Made by a program: the position numbers and the translations under genes. Source: SVEL01 sp964573715 (GTDB taxonomy: Bacteria; Bacillota; Clostridia; Lachnospirales; Lachnospiraceae). From it: DNA of 47,007 nucleotides. Shown here piece by piece: positions 16,600 to 25,409 of the stretch. Location of the stretch: contig CAZNKR010000009.1 in the NCBI GenBank assembly GCA_964573715.1, positions 1-47,007 on the forward strand, written 5' to 3'. A model generated the notes under the pieces. The model searched no databases and was not told the origin of the DNA. It saw only the letters and a program-made list of their open reading frames with translations. Position 1 is the first letter of the stretch. Every line of letters begins with the position of its first letter.

Positions 16600-18525
16600 A
16601 TGAAGAAAAAAGACATTATAAATATAGCAATTTCATTTATATGTATGATATTTGGCATATTGTTTGAAAATAATATAATTAACCTTAATGATATATTTGG
16701 AATTTCCCAAAGAAATGTCGATAATATTATATTAGTCGTGTTTATCTTTGCCTATCTAGTAATTGGTGGAGAAGTAGTTAAAACGGCAGCAGAAAATATT
16801 ATTCATGGAGAAATATTTGATGAAAATTTCTTAATGACTATTGCAACATTTGGTGCTTTCCTGGTTGGAGAATATCCTGAAGCAGTTGCGGTTATGCTAT
16901 TTTATCAAATAGGAGAAATGTTTCAGTCATATGCTGTTAATAAATCAAGAAAGTCAATTGCTAATCTTATGGACATTAAACCGGAAACGGGAAGTGTTAA
17001 AATGAAAGATGGTAGCATAGAAATTAAAAAACCAGAAGATATAAATGTAGGAGATATACTAGTTGTAAAGCCTGGTGAGAAAATCGCTTTAGATGGTGTT
17101 ATTGTAAGTGGATGTGGTGATATTGATACATCAGCTCTTACAGGAGAAAGTATTCCTAGGTTTGTTGAAAAAGGAAACGAAGTTATTTCGGGTTCTATTA
17201 ATCTTAATAGTGTGATAGAGGTTGTGGTTACAAAGATTTATAAGGATTCTACAGTTTCAAAAATACTAGAATTAGTAGAAAATGCTAGTTCAAGGAAATC
17301 TAGTTCCGAAAAGTTTATAACGAAATTTGCTAGATACTATACACCTATTGTTGTTTTTGCAGCAGTAGCACTTGCTATTATTCCAACAGCTATTATGGGA
17401 TTTTCATGGGAGAATTTTAGTATTTGGGGCTATAGAGCTTGTAGCTTTCTAGTAATTTCATGTCCATGTGCTTTAGTTATTTCAGTACCACTTAGCTTTT
17501 TTGGAGGTATAGGTGGTGCATCTGCTAAGGGAATTTTAGTAAAGGGCAGCAATTATTTAGAAACATTATCAAAAGCATCTTATGTAGTATGTGATAAAAC
17601 AGGAACTCTTACAAAAGGTAATTTCAAAGTAAGTAAATTTATTACAAATGGATGTGATGAGATCACATTACTTAAAACAGCGGCTAGAGCTGAGAAAAAT
17701 TCAAATCACCCTATAGCATTATCACTGTTAAAGGAGCTTAAGGATATATCTAGGGAGGAATATGAATTAGTTATTAATGAAACAAATTCTTGCAAAATTC
17801 AAGAAATTCCTGGATGTGGAATGGAATATACAATGGATAATGCAACAATTCTTGCAGGAAACTATAGATTAATGCAGCTAAAAGCTATAGAAGCCCAGGA
17901 ATGTAAGGAAATTGGCACACATGTATATGTTGCAAAGGATGGTAAATACTTAGGATGCATAGTGATTAGCGATGAAATAAAAGAGGATTCAAAGGAAGCT
18001 ATAGGAAAGCTTAAATCAATGGGTATTAAGCATATTGCAATGCTCACTGGAGATAAAAGCCTAATTGCTAATGATGTTGCAAAAAAGCTTGGTATAACAG
18101 ATGTTTTTTCAGAACTTTTACCTCAGGATAAAGTTGAAAAGGTATCAGAATTACTAAAGAACAAAGAACCTAACACATCAGTTGTGTTTGTTGGTGATGG
18201 AATAAATGATGCACCAGTACTTGCGGGAGTTGATGTTGGAATCGCTATGGGTGGCTTAGGTTCTGATGCAGCAATAGAAGCAGCAGATGTAGTTATTATG
18301 GATGATAATTTCTTAGGCGTTGCAAAAGCAATGGGCATAGCAAAGAAAACGGTTAGAATTGTAAAACAAAATATTGTCTTTGCATTAGGAGTGAAGCTTT
18401 GCATATTAATCCTTGCAGCCTTTGGACTGGCAAATATGTGGATGGCAGTTTTTGCTGACGTGGGAGTGGCCTTTTTGGCAATATTAAATGCACTTCGAGC
18501 AATGAGATATAAAGAAAGAGGATAA
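16600..18525 (+). CDS. cadA: heavy-metal-exporting P1B-type ATPase (Cd/Zn/Pb type)
   Basis: A 641-residue membrane pump. TGES (181-184) is the actuator loop, CPC (288-290) the membrane metal site, D332 in DKTGTLTKG the phosphorylated aspartate, and the HP locus is His370-Pro371. GDGINDAP and a C-terminal membrane pair follow. There is no N-terminal HMA domain; it is supplied by the upstream gene. The CPC site together with the SmtB-like regulator points to Zn/Cd/Pb rather than Cu, but specificity is inferred. AAAAGGAG precedes the ATG. Confidence 0.93.
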   Translation: MKKKDIINIAISFICMIFGILFENNIINLNDIFGISQRNVDNIILVVFIFAYLVIGGEVVKTAAENIIHGEIFDENFLMTIATFGAFLVGEYPEAVAVMLFYQIGEMFQSYAVNKSRKSIANLMDIKPETGSVKMKDGSIEIKKPEDINVGDILVVKPGEKIALDGVIVSGCGDIDTSALTGESIPRFVEKGNEVISGSINLNSVIEVVVTKIYKDSTVSKILELVENASSRKSSSEKFITKFARYYTPIVVFAAVALAIIPTAIMGFSWENFSIWGYRACSFLVISCPCALVISVPLSFFGGIGGASAKGILVKGSNYLETLSKASYVVCDKTGTLTKGNFKVSKFITNGCDEITLLKTAARAEKNSNHPIALSLLKELKDISREEYELVINETNSCKIQEIPGCGMEYTMDNATILAGNYRLMQLKAIEAQECKEIGTHVYVAKDGKYLGCIVISDEIKEDSKEAIGKLKSMGIKHIAMLTGDKSLIANDVAKKLGITDVFSELLPQDKVEKVSELLKNKEPNTSVVFVGDGINDAPVLAGVDVGIAMGGLGSDAAIEAADVVIMDDNFLGVAKAMGIAKKTVRIVKQNIVFALGVKLCILILAAFGLANMWMAVFADVGVAFLAILNALRAMRYKERG

Positions 18526-18528
18526 TAA

Positions 18529-19092
18529 ATGTCAGATAAAGAGTCTATTGTTATTAGAAGAATGGAAAAGAAAGATAAATTAGAAGTTTTATCAATGATG
18601 AGAGTGTTTTATGATTCGCCTGCAGTATTTTATACAGCTTCAAATACAATTCTTGAAAGAGATTTTTATGATTGTATAGGGGAAACACCATTTATTGAAG
18701 GCTTTGTGTTTGAAATAAGTGATAATTCACAAACATATAATAATTCAATAATACATAATAATTTACAGGTGAACCATAATTCACAGAAGAATGATAATTC
18801 TCAAATAAATAGAACATGCTTAGCAGGATACGCAATGCTTGCTCCTAGCTATACTACGGAGTATGGTGGAAAATGTATTTGGATTGAAGATATATATATC
18901 AAACCAGATTATAGAAGAAAAGGCTTGGCTACTAGATTTTTCTCCTTCATTGAAGAAAATTATCCAGATGCAGTAAGATTCAAACTAGAAGTAGAACAAG
19001 AAAATGAAGGGGCTATTGAAAATTATAAGAGAAATGGATATGGAATCTCACCATATTTTGAAATGACAAAAGAAATGCCTAACCAAAATTAA
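18529..19092 (+). CDS. GNAT family N-acetyltransferase with Asn-rich insert
   Basis: A 187-residue GNAT acetyltransferase. The acetyl-CoA loop reads KPDYRRKGLATRFF, preceded by the strand WIEDIYI, and the C-terminal IENYKRNGY is typical. Residues about 65-97 are an Asn/Gln/Ser-rich insert between strands 2 and 3. At DNA level it is built from repeated ATAATTCA-like units (about 18721-18819). The substrate is unknown. It starts three bases after cadA, so it is last in the metal operon, perhaps only by position. Its last codons form half of the terminator stem. Confidence 0.85.
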   Translation: MSDKESIVIRRMEKKDKLEVLSMMRVFYDSPAVFYTASNTILERDFYDCIGETPFIEGFVFEISDNSQTYNNSIIHNNLQVNHNSQKNDNSQINRTCLAGYAMLAPSYTTEYGGKCIWIEDIYIKPDYRRKGLATRFFSFIEENYPDAVRFKLEVEQENEGAIENYKRNGYGISPYFEMTKEMPNQN

Positions 19093-19110
19093 TTGGTTAG
19101 GCATTTCTTT
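19071..19110 (+). terminator. bidirectional terminator between the GNAT and ABC-F genes
   Basis: A 16-bp perfect stem (19071-19086 with 19093-19108) and a six-base loop. T-rich flanks lie on both strands, so it serves both convergent genes. The 5' arm is coding sequence for the last residues of the GNAT protein. Confidence 0.88.
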
Positions 19111-19123
19111 ATTATATAATTAA

Positions 19124-20758
19124 TTAGTTATCGTTTTCAGATTCTAATTCGTCAGCAACTTGTCTCTTTCTTGCCATTTCATCACTTTCAAGATATTCAT
19201 CATAGGTTGTGACTTTATCAATCAACTGACCATTAACTATTTCCATGATACGATTAGCTGTAGTTTGTACAAACTGATGATCATGAGAAGAAAACAGAAC
19301 AACTCCTGGGAACTTCATAAGTCCGTTGTTTAATGCAGTAATTGATTCCATATCAAGGTGGTTAGTTGGCTCATCTAAAACAAGAGCATTTGCACCTGAA
19401 ATCATCATCTTAGAAAGAAGGCATCGAACTTTTTCACCACCGGATAAAATTTTAACTTTCTTTACTCCGTCTTCTCCTGCAAAAAGCATTCTGCCAAGGA
19501 ATCCACGAACATAAGTGGCATCCTTGATTTCGGAGAATTGTGTAAGCCAGTCTACAATTGTATCATCGCAATCAAAGTCCTTTGTATTATCTTTAGGGAA
19601 GTAAGCAGTTGTTGTTGTAACTCCCCATTTATAAGTACCTGCATCAGGTTCCATTTCTCCAGAAATGATTTTAAATAAAGTTGTTTTAGCGATTTCATTT
19701 GAACCAACAAAGGCAATCTTGTCTTCTCTTCCGACAATAAAAGAAATGTTATCTAATACTTTAACTCCGTCAATTGTTTTTGATAAACCTTCCACAGAAA
19801 GAACTTCATTTCCAATTTCACGATTAGGTCTAAAATCAATGTAAGGATATTTTCTACTTGATGGTCTAATCTCATCAAGCTCGATTTTGTCAAGAGCTTT
19901 CTTACGTGAAGTAGCCTGCTTTGATTTAGAAGCATTTGCAGAGAACCTCTGAATGAAATCCTGAAGCTCTTTAATTTTTTCTTCTTTCTTTTTGTTGGCT
20001 TCCTTCATTTGCTTAACAATTAACTGACTTGATTCATACCAGAAGTCATAATTACCAGCATAAAGCTGAATTTTTGCATAATCAATATCTGCTGTATGTG
20101 TACATACCTTGTTAAGGAAGTATCTGTCATGGGATACAACGATAACTGTATTTTCAAAATTAATAAGGAATTCTTCTAACCATGCAATAGCATCTAAATC
20201 TAAATGGTTTGTAGGCTCATCAAGAAGAAGGATATCTGGATTTCCAAAAAGAGCTTGAGCAAGCAAAATTTTAACTTTTTCACTACCACGAAGTTCCTTT
20301 AAACACTTATAATGGAGTTCAGTATCAATTCCTAGACCATTAAGTAAAGTGGCAGCATCTGATTCGGCTTCCCATCCGTTCATATTTGCAAATTCACCCT
20401 CTAGTTCACTTGCCTTAATACCATCTTCATCAGTGAAATCTTCCTTAGCATAAAGGGCTTCTTTTTCTTTCATAATTTCATATAGGCGTGAATTACCCAT
20501 AATTACAGTGTCTAGGACTGGATATTCATCATATTTGAAATGATCCTGTTGTAAAAAAGAAAGTCTCTGTCCTGGAGTAATAACAATATCTCCATTTGTA
20601 GGTTCAAGCTGTCCTGATAAAATCTTTAAAAATGTAGATTTACCAGATCCATTTGCACCTATAAGGCCGTAACAGTTTCCTTCAGTAAATTTAATATTAA
20701 CATCTTCGAATAAAGCCTTTTTTCCAATTCTTAATGTTACATTGTTTGCACTAATCAT
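19124..20758 (-). CDS. ABC-F family ATPase
   Basis: A 544-residue soluble protein with two ABC cassettes and no membrane segments, as in ABC-F proteins that act on the ribosome (EttA, Uup, YkpA/YbiT class). Cassette 1 has GANGSGKST (34-42) and LLDEPTNHLD. Its signature is degenerate, LRGSEKVKILLAQALFG in place of LSGGE. Cassette 2 has an altered Walker A, GSNEIAKTT, but an intact LSGGEKVRCLL and LDEPTNHLD. I believe such changes occur in the YkpA/YbiT branch. A translation-factor role is more likely than antibiotic resistance, but this is inference. It stands alone, with a leader of about 100 bases upstream. Confidence 0.9.
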   Translation of the reverse strand: MISANNVTLRIGKKALFEDVNIKFTEGNCYGLIGANGSGKSTFLKILSGQLEPTNGDIVITPGQRLSFLQQDHFKYDEYPVLDTVIMGNSRLYEIMKEKEALYAKEDFTDEDGIKASELEGEFANMNGWEAESDAATLLNGLGIDTELHYKCLKELRGSEKVKILLAQALFGNPDILLLDEPTNHLDLDAIAWLEEFLINFENTVIVVSHDRYFLNKVCTHTADIDYAKIQLYAGNYDFWYESSQLIVKQMKEANKKKEEKIKELQDFIQRFSANASKSKQATSRKKALDKIELDEIRPSSRKYPYIDFRPNREIGNEVLSVEGLSKTIDGVKVLDNISFIVGREDKIAFVGSNEIAKTTLFKIISGEMEPDAGTYKWGVTTTTAYFPKDNTKDFDCDDTIVDWLTQFSEIKDATYVRGFLGRMLFAGEDGVKKVKILSGGEKVRCLLSKMMISGANALVLDEPTNHLDMESITALNNGLMKFPGVVLFSSHDHQFVQTTANRIMEIVNGQLIDKVTTYDEYLESDEMARKRQVADELESENDN

Positions 20759-20864
20759 AAATTAACCATACCTTTCTAAATTGTGTGACAACGTGCCTAT
20801 CTCATGGGAAATTGGCAACACCTATATAATATTACATTAATTAAAGTATTTTGCAAGGTTTTTC

Positions 20865-20893
20865 TTGTTTACATATTAAAATTAGGGTATAAT
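20865..20893 (+). promoter_or_regulatory. promoter of the GH13-like/HAD operon
   Basis: TTGTTT (20865-20870), a 17-base spacer and a consensus TATAAT (20888-20893). Transcription would start near 20900, which supports the ATG at 20941 over the upstream TTG at 20917. Confidence 0.65.
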
Positions 20894-20940
20894 TTTTACA
20901 GTATGTAGTTTGTTAATTGGATTTTAGGAAAGTGGGATCT

Positions 20941-22863
20941 ATGGAGATTCAAGAAAAAATAGATAAAATTAGGAAAACAATAGGCAAACCTATTCCATTG
21001 GGTACATTTGTAGGGAAAAATGGAGTGAATTTTAGTGTTGAAGTTGACAAAATAGGTAAGCTGGATTTGTTGATATACGAAAAAGGTACAAAAAACATAA
21101 TTAAGAGATTGTCCTTTGAAGAAAATATGCGTTTTGGAAAGGCATATGCAATGTTAGTTACAGGCTTTGACGGCAAGCTATTTGATTATGGATATGAGCT
21201 TGATGGACATTTTTACAGAGATATATATGGGAGAGTAGTAAATGGAACAAAGGAATTTGGAGAAAGCTATGATGTGACTTATTCCGTATATGATGATAAT
21301 TTTAAATGGGAAGACGATGTAAAGCCTTCTTATGATTTCTCAGATATGATTATTTACAGGCTTCACGTTAGAGGCTTTACTTATGATGCTTCATCAAGAA
21401 TAAAAAGCAAGGGTACATTTAAAGGTATAACAGAAAAAATACCATATTTTAAAAAATTAGGGATTACAAGTGTTGAGCTTATGCCTTCTTATGAGTTTGA
21501 TGAGCATGTGTATCGTCAAGAAGAAAAGCAGTCGGGACATAATGCCTTTATGGGGAATGAAAATCCAAAGGATAGTATGGTTTCTAAAGGAGTCATGCCT
21601 TCCTACATAAACCAAAGCAACAGATCGGACAAGATTAATTTTTTTGGATATTCTAAAGGACATTATTTTGCTCCAAAGAGTTCATTTGCTCTTAAGTCAG
21701 GAGAAGGAGCAGTCATTGAGTTTAAAGATATGGTTAAAAAACTCCATCGTGCAGGTATAGAAGTTATTATGGAATTTTACTTCACAGAAGATGTAAATCC
21801 ACATATGGCAACTGACTGTTTAAGATACTGGGTTATGGAGTATCATATAGATGGTGTTAGAATTAATTTAGATACAGTGCCAGTCAATATGTTAAAGAGT
21901 GATCCTATTCTTTCGGATATAAAGATTATTGGAGATAGATGGGATATTATTTCTGGATATCCTAAGGGCAATCCTATGCCAGGAGAAAAAAGGCATATAG
22001 GTATTTGCCATGAAGGATTTATGGTTACTGCTAGAAGATTTATTAAAAGTGATGAAAATCAAGTGGATGATATGATAAATCGTATGAAGGAGAATGACGA
22101 TTTAGGTGGAACTATAAATTTTTTAGCAAATCATAATACCTTTACAGTTATGGATATGGTTAGCTTTGAAAGAAAGCATAATGAAGCAAACGGTGAAAGC
22201 AATCGAGATGGCGCAGAATATAATTATAGCTGGAATTGCGGAGTTGAAGGACCAACAAGAAAAAAGAAAATTCTTGAGCTTAGACAAAAACAAATTAAAA
22301 ATGCATTTGCATTACTTTTTTTAGCTCAAGGTACACCAATGATATTTGCTGGGGATGAGATGGGATTTTCCCGCATGGGAAATAATAATCCATATTGCCA
22401 GGACAATGAACTCAATTATATTAAATGGAGTAGCAAAAAAGTAGATAAAGACATAACTTCATTTGTTGAAAATATGATTGCATATAGAAAACTTCATAAG
22501 ATTTTACACATGAATACTAAAATGCAGATGATGGATTATAAATCCTTAGGATGCCCTGATATGTCTATTCACGGTCAGTTTCCATGGAGAATTGATTATA
22601 GCCATGTAAATAGAACCTTTGCATTACTTTTCAACGAAAAATATATAGATAAAGAAGATATGATTTATGTTGCCTGCAATATGTATTGGGAGGATTTGGA
22701 GTTTAATATTCCACTCACAGAAAAACAAAATATGTGGGAAGTAGATATGAGCACGGATTTAAAAGCCAAAGAGGAAATTAAGATACAAAATAATAGAACG
22801 GTAATAGTACCTGCGCGAAGTATTGTTGTTTTATCAAGCAAGCTAAGGAGAAATGCAAAATGA
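20941..22863 (+). CDS. GH13 alpha-amylase/debranching-like protein with lost catalytic residues
   Basis: A 640-residue protein with the layout of glycogen-debranching or pullulanase-type GH13 enzymes: an N-terminal beta domain (CBM48-like, about 15-110), a barrel from about 140 (IIYRLHVRGFT), and a C-terminal beta domain. The catalytic positions are changed. The nucleophile Asp of region II is Asn309 (DGVRINLD), the acid/base Glu of region III is Asp332 (IIGDRWD), and the transition-state Asp of region IV is Asn399 (ANHNTFT). Region I (usually D...NH) reads MEFYFTED. The reading frame is intact, so this is probably a pseudoenzyme that binds glucan or regulates. The ATG at 20941 is chosen because the TTG at 20917 has no SD and little leader. 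Confidence 0.82.
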   Translation: MEIQEKIDKIRKTIGKPIPLGTFVGKNGVNFSVEVDKIGKLDLLIYEKGTKNIIKRLSFEENMRFGKAYAMLVTGFDGKLFDYGYELDGHFYRDIYGRVVNGTKEFGESYDVTYSVYDDNFKWEDDVKPSYDFSDMIIYRLHVRGFTYDASSRIKSKGTFKGITEKIPYFKKLGITSVELMPSYEFDEHVYRQEEKQSGHNAFMGNENPKDSMVSKGVMPSYINQSNRSDKINFFGYSKGHYFAPKSSFALKSGEGAVIEFKDMVKKLHRAGIEVIMEFYFTEDVNPHMATDCLRYWVMEYHIDGVRINLDTVPVNMLKSDPILSDIKIIGDRWDIISGYPKGNPMPGEKRHIGICHEGFMVTARRFIKSDENQVDDMINRMKENDDLGGTINFLANHNTFTVMDMVSFERKHNEANGESNRDGAEYNYSWNCGVEGPTRKKKILELRQKQIKNAFALLFLAQGTPMIFAGDEMGFSRMGNNNPYCQDNELNYIKWSSKKVDKDITSFVENMIAYRKLHKILHMNTKMQMMDYKSLGCPDMSIHGQFPWRIDYSHVNRTFALLFNEKYIDKEDMIYVACNMYWEDLEFNIPLTEKQNMWEVDMSTDLKAKEEIKIQNNRTVIVPARSIVVLSSKLRRNAK

Positions 22864-23522
22864 TAGAAGGCGTTGTTTTTGATATGGATGGTATACTCTT
22901 TGATACAGAAAAAATCAGCAGAAGAGTATGGAAAACAATAACATCCCAATATAATATCGATACCATGGATTATTTAATGGAAAAATCAGTTGGATTAAAT
23001 ATTGATGCCACAAGAAAATTGTATGAAAGCGTTATTGGTGAGGATTTTTCATATGATGAATTTAGAAATTGTGAAGTAACACTTATGAATAATATTATTA
23101 GAGAAGAAGGATTGCCTGTAAAAGCTGGAGCATATATGCTTTTAGAATATTTAAAGACGAATAGATACCCAGTAGCTTTAGCAACTTCAACATCAAACAA
23201 AAGTGTAATGGCACATTTACATGATGCAAATATGGAAGATTACTTTGATTCAATAGTGACAGGGGATATGGTAACAAATAGTAAGCCAAACCCAGAAATC
23301 TATCTTACGGCTTGTTCTAAGCTTGGTATTAATCCTAAAAATAGTATTGGCATAGAAGATTCGCCAAATGGATTAAAGGCAGTACATGCAGCTGGGATGA
23401 TTTCTATTATGGTTCCAGATTGTATACCATATACAGACGATTTAGAAGAATATGTCACCTATAAAATCAATTCATTAACCGATGTATTAGAAGCTCTTAG
23501 AAAAAATGAAATTAAAGCCTAA
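22860..23522 (+). CDS. HAD superfamily phosphatase/phosphomutase (beta-phosphoglucomutase-like)
   Basis: A 220-residue subfamily I HAD hydrolase. Motif I is D8-M-D10-G (VVFDMDGILFDTE), motif II is the Thr/Ser in ALATSTS, and motif III/IV is KPNPEIYLTA followed by GIEDSPNG. The cap inserted after motif I fits beta-phosphoglucomutase and sugar-phosphate phosphatases; the substrate is not decidable. Its ATG overlaps the stop of the GH13-like gene (ATGA), so they are translationally coupled and probably act in the same carbohydrate process. Confidence 0.9.
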   Translation: MIEGVVFDMDGILFDTEKISRRVWKTITSQYNIDTMDYLMEKSVGLNIDATRKLYESVIGEDFSYDEFRNCEVTLMNNIIREEGLPVKAGAYMLLEYLKTNRYPVALATSTSNKSVMAHLHDANMEDYFDSIVTGDMVTNSKPNPEIYLTACSKLGINPKNSIGIEDSPNGLKAVHAAGMISIMVPDCIPYTDDLEEYVTYKINSLTDVLEALRKNEIKA

Positions 23523-23543
23523 ACAAATTTGTTTAGGCTTTTG
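23514..23543 (+). terminator. bidirectional terminator embedded in two gene ends
   Basis: AAGCCTAAACAAA/TTTGTTTAGGCTT forms a long stem with T-rich flanks on both strands. It contains the stop codons of both the HAD gene (plus) and the DUF4250 gene (minus). Confidence 0.8.
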
Positions 23544-23695
23544 TTATATTCATAATCAATTTTATTCAGCTTTTTTACTAATGAAGCTTTATCTAATTCT
23601 AGTTCTTTACATAAAATATCTAATGAAGAATAAGAGTCTCTAAGCTGTGTATTAATAAAACTAAGCAGAATCATTGGATCTTTTGGTATATTCAA
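23519..23695 (-). CDS. DUF4250 family small protein, TTG start
   Basis: A 58-residue protein read directly from the minus strand. It begins LNIPKDPMILLSFINTQLRD (initiator read as Met) and ends DYEYNKSLNKFV. This is the DUF4250 pattern (PKDP-x-x-LLS-x-x-NTQLRD...DYxYN), a small helical family of unknown function common in Clostridia. The start is TTG at 23695-23693, with a perfect AGGAGGA at 23709-23703 seven bases upstream. It overlaps the end of the convergent HAD gene by four bases. The N gap begins 25 bases before its start, so its promoter is not visible. Confidence 0.85.
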   Translation of the reverse strand: MNIPKDPMILLSFINTQLRDSYSSLDILCKELELDKASLVKKLNKIDYEYNKSLNKFV

Positions 23696-23720
23696 TATTG
23701 TATCCTCCTAATATTTAACA

Positions 23721-23820
23721 NNNNNNNNNNNNNNNNNNNNNNNNNNNNNNNNNNNNNNNNNNNNNNNNNNNNNNNNNNNNNNNNNNNNNNNNNNNNNNNN
23801 NNNNNNNNNNNNNNNNNNNN
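23721..23820. other. assembly gap of 100 N
   Basis: Exactly 100 N, the usual placeholder for a scaffold join of unknown size. Sequence, and possibly genes, may be missing between the DUF4250 gene and citrate synthase. Confidence 0.98.
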
Positions 23821-23823
23821 AAA

Positions 23824-25194
23824 TTAATGATCATTACGTTCATCCATTGGAACATAATTGGTGCGTTTTGCAACATTCTTGTAACCTGGACGGATAATTT
23901 TACTAGCATTGATTAGTTCTTCAATTCTGTGAGCACTCCAGCCAGAAATACGTGCAATAGCAAAAATTGGTGTATATAACTCAACTGGAAGACCAAGCAT
24001 ACTGTAAACAAAACCTGAATAGAAGTCTACATTGGCACTAACACCTTTAAACATCTTCCTTTCAGAAGCAATGATTTGAGGAGCAAGACGTTCTACACTT
24101 GAGTATAGACCAAATTCTTTGGTCATATTTTTCTCAACAGATAGTTTTTCTACAAATCCCTTAAGAATAGTAGCTCTTGGATCTGACAATGAATAAACTG
24201 CATGACCCATACCATAAATAAGACCTGCTTTATCAAAAGCCTCTTTGTTTAAAAGCTTACGCAAATACTGGGAAACTTCTTCTTCATCTTCCCAATTACT
24301 AATGTTTAATTTCATGTCTTCAAACATTTTAATAACCTTAATGTTTGCACCACCGTGTTTAGGACCTTTTAAAGAACCAAGTGAAGCAGCAACTGCAGAG
24401 TAAGTATCTGTTCCTGATGAAGTAACAACATGATTTGTGAAGGTTGAGTTGTTACCACCACCATGTTCAGCATGTATTACTAATGCAATATCAAGAATCC
24501 TTGCTTCTAGCTTTGTGTATTTTTGGTCAGGTCTAAGAATATGTAAAATATTCTCGGCGGTTGAAAGATTAGGGTCTGGAGTATGAATAAATAAGCTTTC
24601 ACCATCATGATAATGACGATATGCCTGATAACCATACACAGATAAAAGTGGAAATAGTGATATAAGCTGTAAGCTTTGTCTTAATACATTTGGTACAGAA
24701 ATATCATCTGCTTTTTCATCGTATGAATACAAGCTAAGCACGCTTCGAGCAAGTGTGTTCATCATATCCTTGCTAGGAGCTTTCATAATAATATCTCTTA
24801 CAAAGCTGGTTGGTAGTGAGCGATAGGTTGCTAGAAGATCACAAAATTCCGCTAGTTCTATTTTACTTGGCAATTCGCCAAATAAAAGCAGATATGTAAC
24901 TTCTTCGAAACCAAATCTATCATCGGCTAAGAAACCGTCAACTATTTTCTCAATATCGTAACCACGATAAAAGAGCTTTCCTTCACATGGTACAATATCT
25001 AATTCATCAATTGTATATGCCTTAATTTCACCAATTTCTGTAAGCCCAGTAAGGACACCTTTACCGTTTAGGTCACGTAAACCTCTGTTTACTGAGTATT
25101 TAGTGTATAATTCTGGGTTAATTACGTGGGACGTGCATTTGTTTGAGAGTTCCGTTATTTTTGGAGTAATTTCTGAAAAATTGATTGATGTCAA
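23824..25194 (-). CDS. gltA: citrate synthase
   Basis: Condenses oxaloacetate and acetyl-CoA to citrate, here probably feeding 2-oxoglutarate and glutamate synthesis in a fermentative cell. Catalytic motifs are visible: HAEHGGGNNSTF, GSLKGPKHGGAN, and GMGHAVYSLSDPRA with the active-site His; an Asp in the FYSGFVYSMLG region is in the usual place. An N-terminal extension of about 50 residues precedes the core. The stop codon lies just after the N gap. The frame is open to an ATG at 25218, but that ATG has no SD, whereas AAAGGGGA (25209-25202) sits seven bases before a TTG at 25194. I prefer the TTG start (456 aa). Confidence 0.93.
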   Translation of the reverse strand: MTSINFSEITPKITELSNKCTSHVINPELYTKYSVNRGLRDLNGKGVLTGLTEIGEIKAYTIDELDIVPCEGKLFYRGYDIEKIVDGFLADDRFGFEEVTYLLLFGELPSKIELAEFCDLLATYRSLPTSFVRDIIMKAPSKDMMNTLARSVLSLYSYDEKADDISVPNVLRQSLQLISLFPLLSVYGYQAYRHYHDGESLFIHTPDPNLSTAENILHILRPDQKYTKLEARILDIALVIHAEHGGGNNSTFTNHVVTSSGTDTYSAVAASLGSLKGPKHGGANIKVIKMFEDMKLNISNWEDEEEVSQYLRKLLNKEAFDKAGLIYGMGHAVYSLSDPRATILKGFVEKLSVEKNMTKEFGLYSSVERLAPQIIASERKMFKGVSANVDFYSGFVYSMLGLPVELYTPIFAIARISGWSAHRIEELINASKIIRPGYKNVAKRTNYVPMDERNDH

Positions 25195-25252
25195 AAAATC
25201 TTCCCCTTTCGAATACATAATTCACTTCATCGAATTTAAGTGCGACTATATC

Positions 25253-25281
25253 AGTTTACCACAAAAATGGCTATTCAACAA
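25253..25281 (-). promoter_or_regulatory. promoter of citrate synthase
   Basis: On the minus strand, TTGTTG (25281-25276), a 17-base spacer and TAAACT (25258-25253) with TG in the extended -10 position. Confidence 0.5.
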
Positions 25282-25367
25282 GAGCAATTTATTTAATTTC
25301 ATACAAATTTCACATTTATAAAAATAGATTAATACATTAAAATATTATGGTATAAAAAGGCGATTTA

Positions 25368-25376
25368 TGATAGAAT
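25368..25376 (+). promoter_or_regulatory. possible extended -10 promoter of the rarA operon
   Basis: TGA followed by TAGAAT, 34 bases before the rarA ATG. The -35 region (TGGTAT at 17 bases) is poor. Confidence 0.4.
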
Positions 25377-25409
25377 AAAACTATCTATATTTATGTAACG
25401 GAGCAAAAA

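Noticed and set aside
18123..18404. Minus-strand ORF inside cadA
   Set aside because: Antisense shadow of the conserved GDGINDAP region; no SD or family match.
19124..20758. Loss of function of the ABC-F protein because of the degenerate signature 1 and Walker A 2
   Set aside because: Such changes probably occur in one ABC-F branch, and the remaining Walker B and signature 2 motifs are intact. Not reported as novel.
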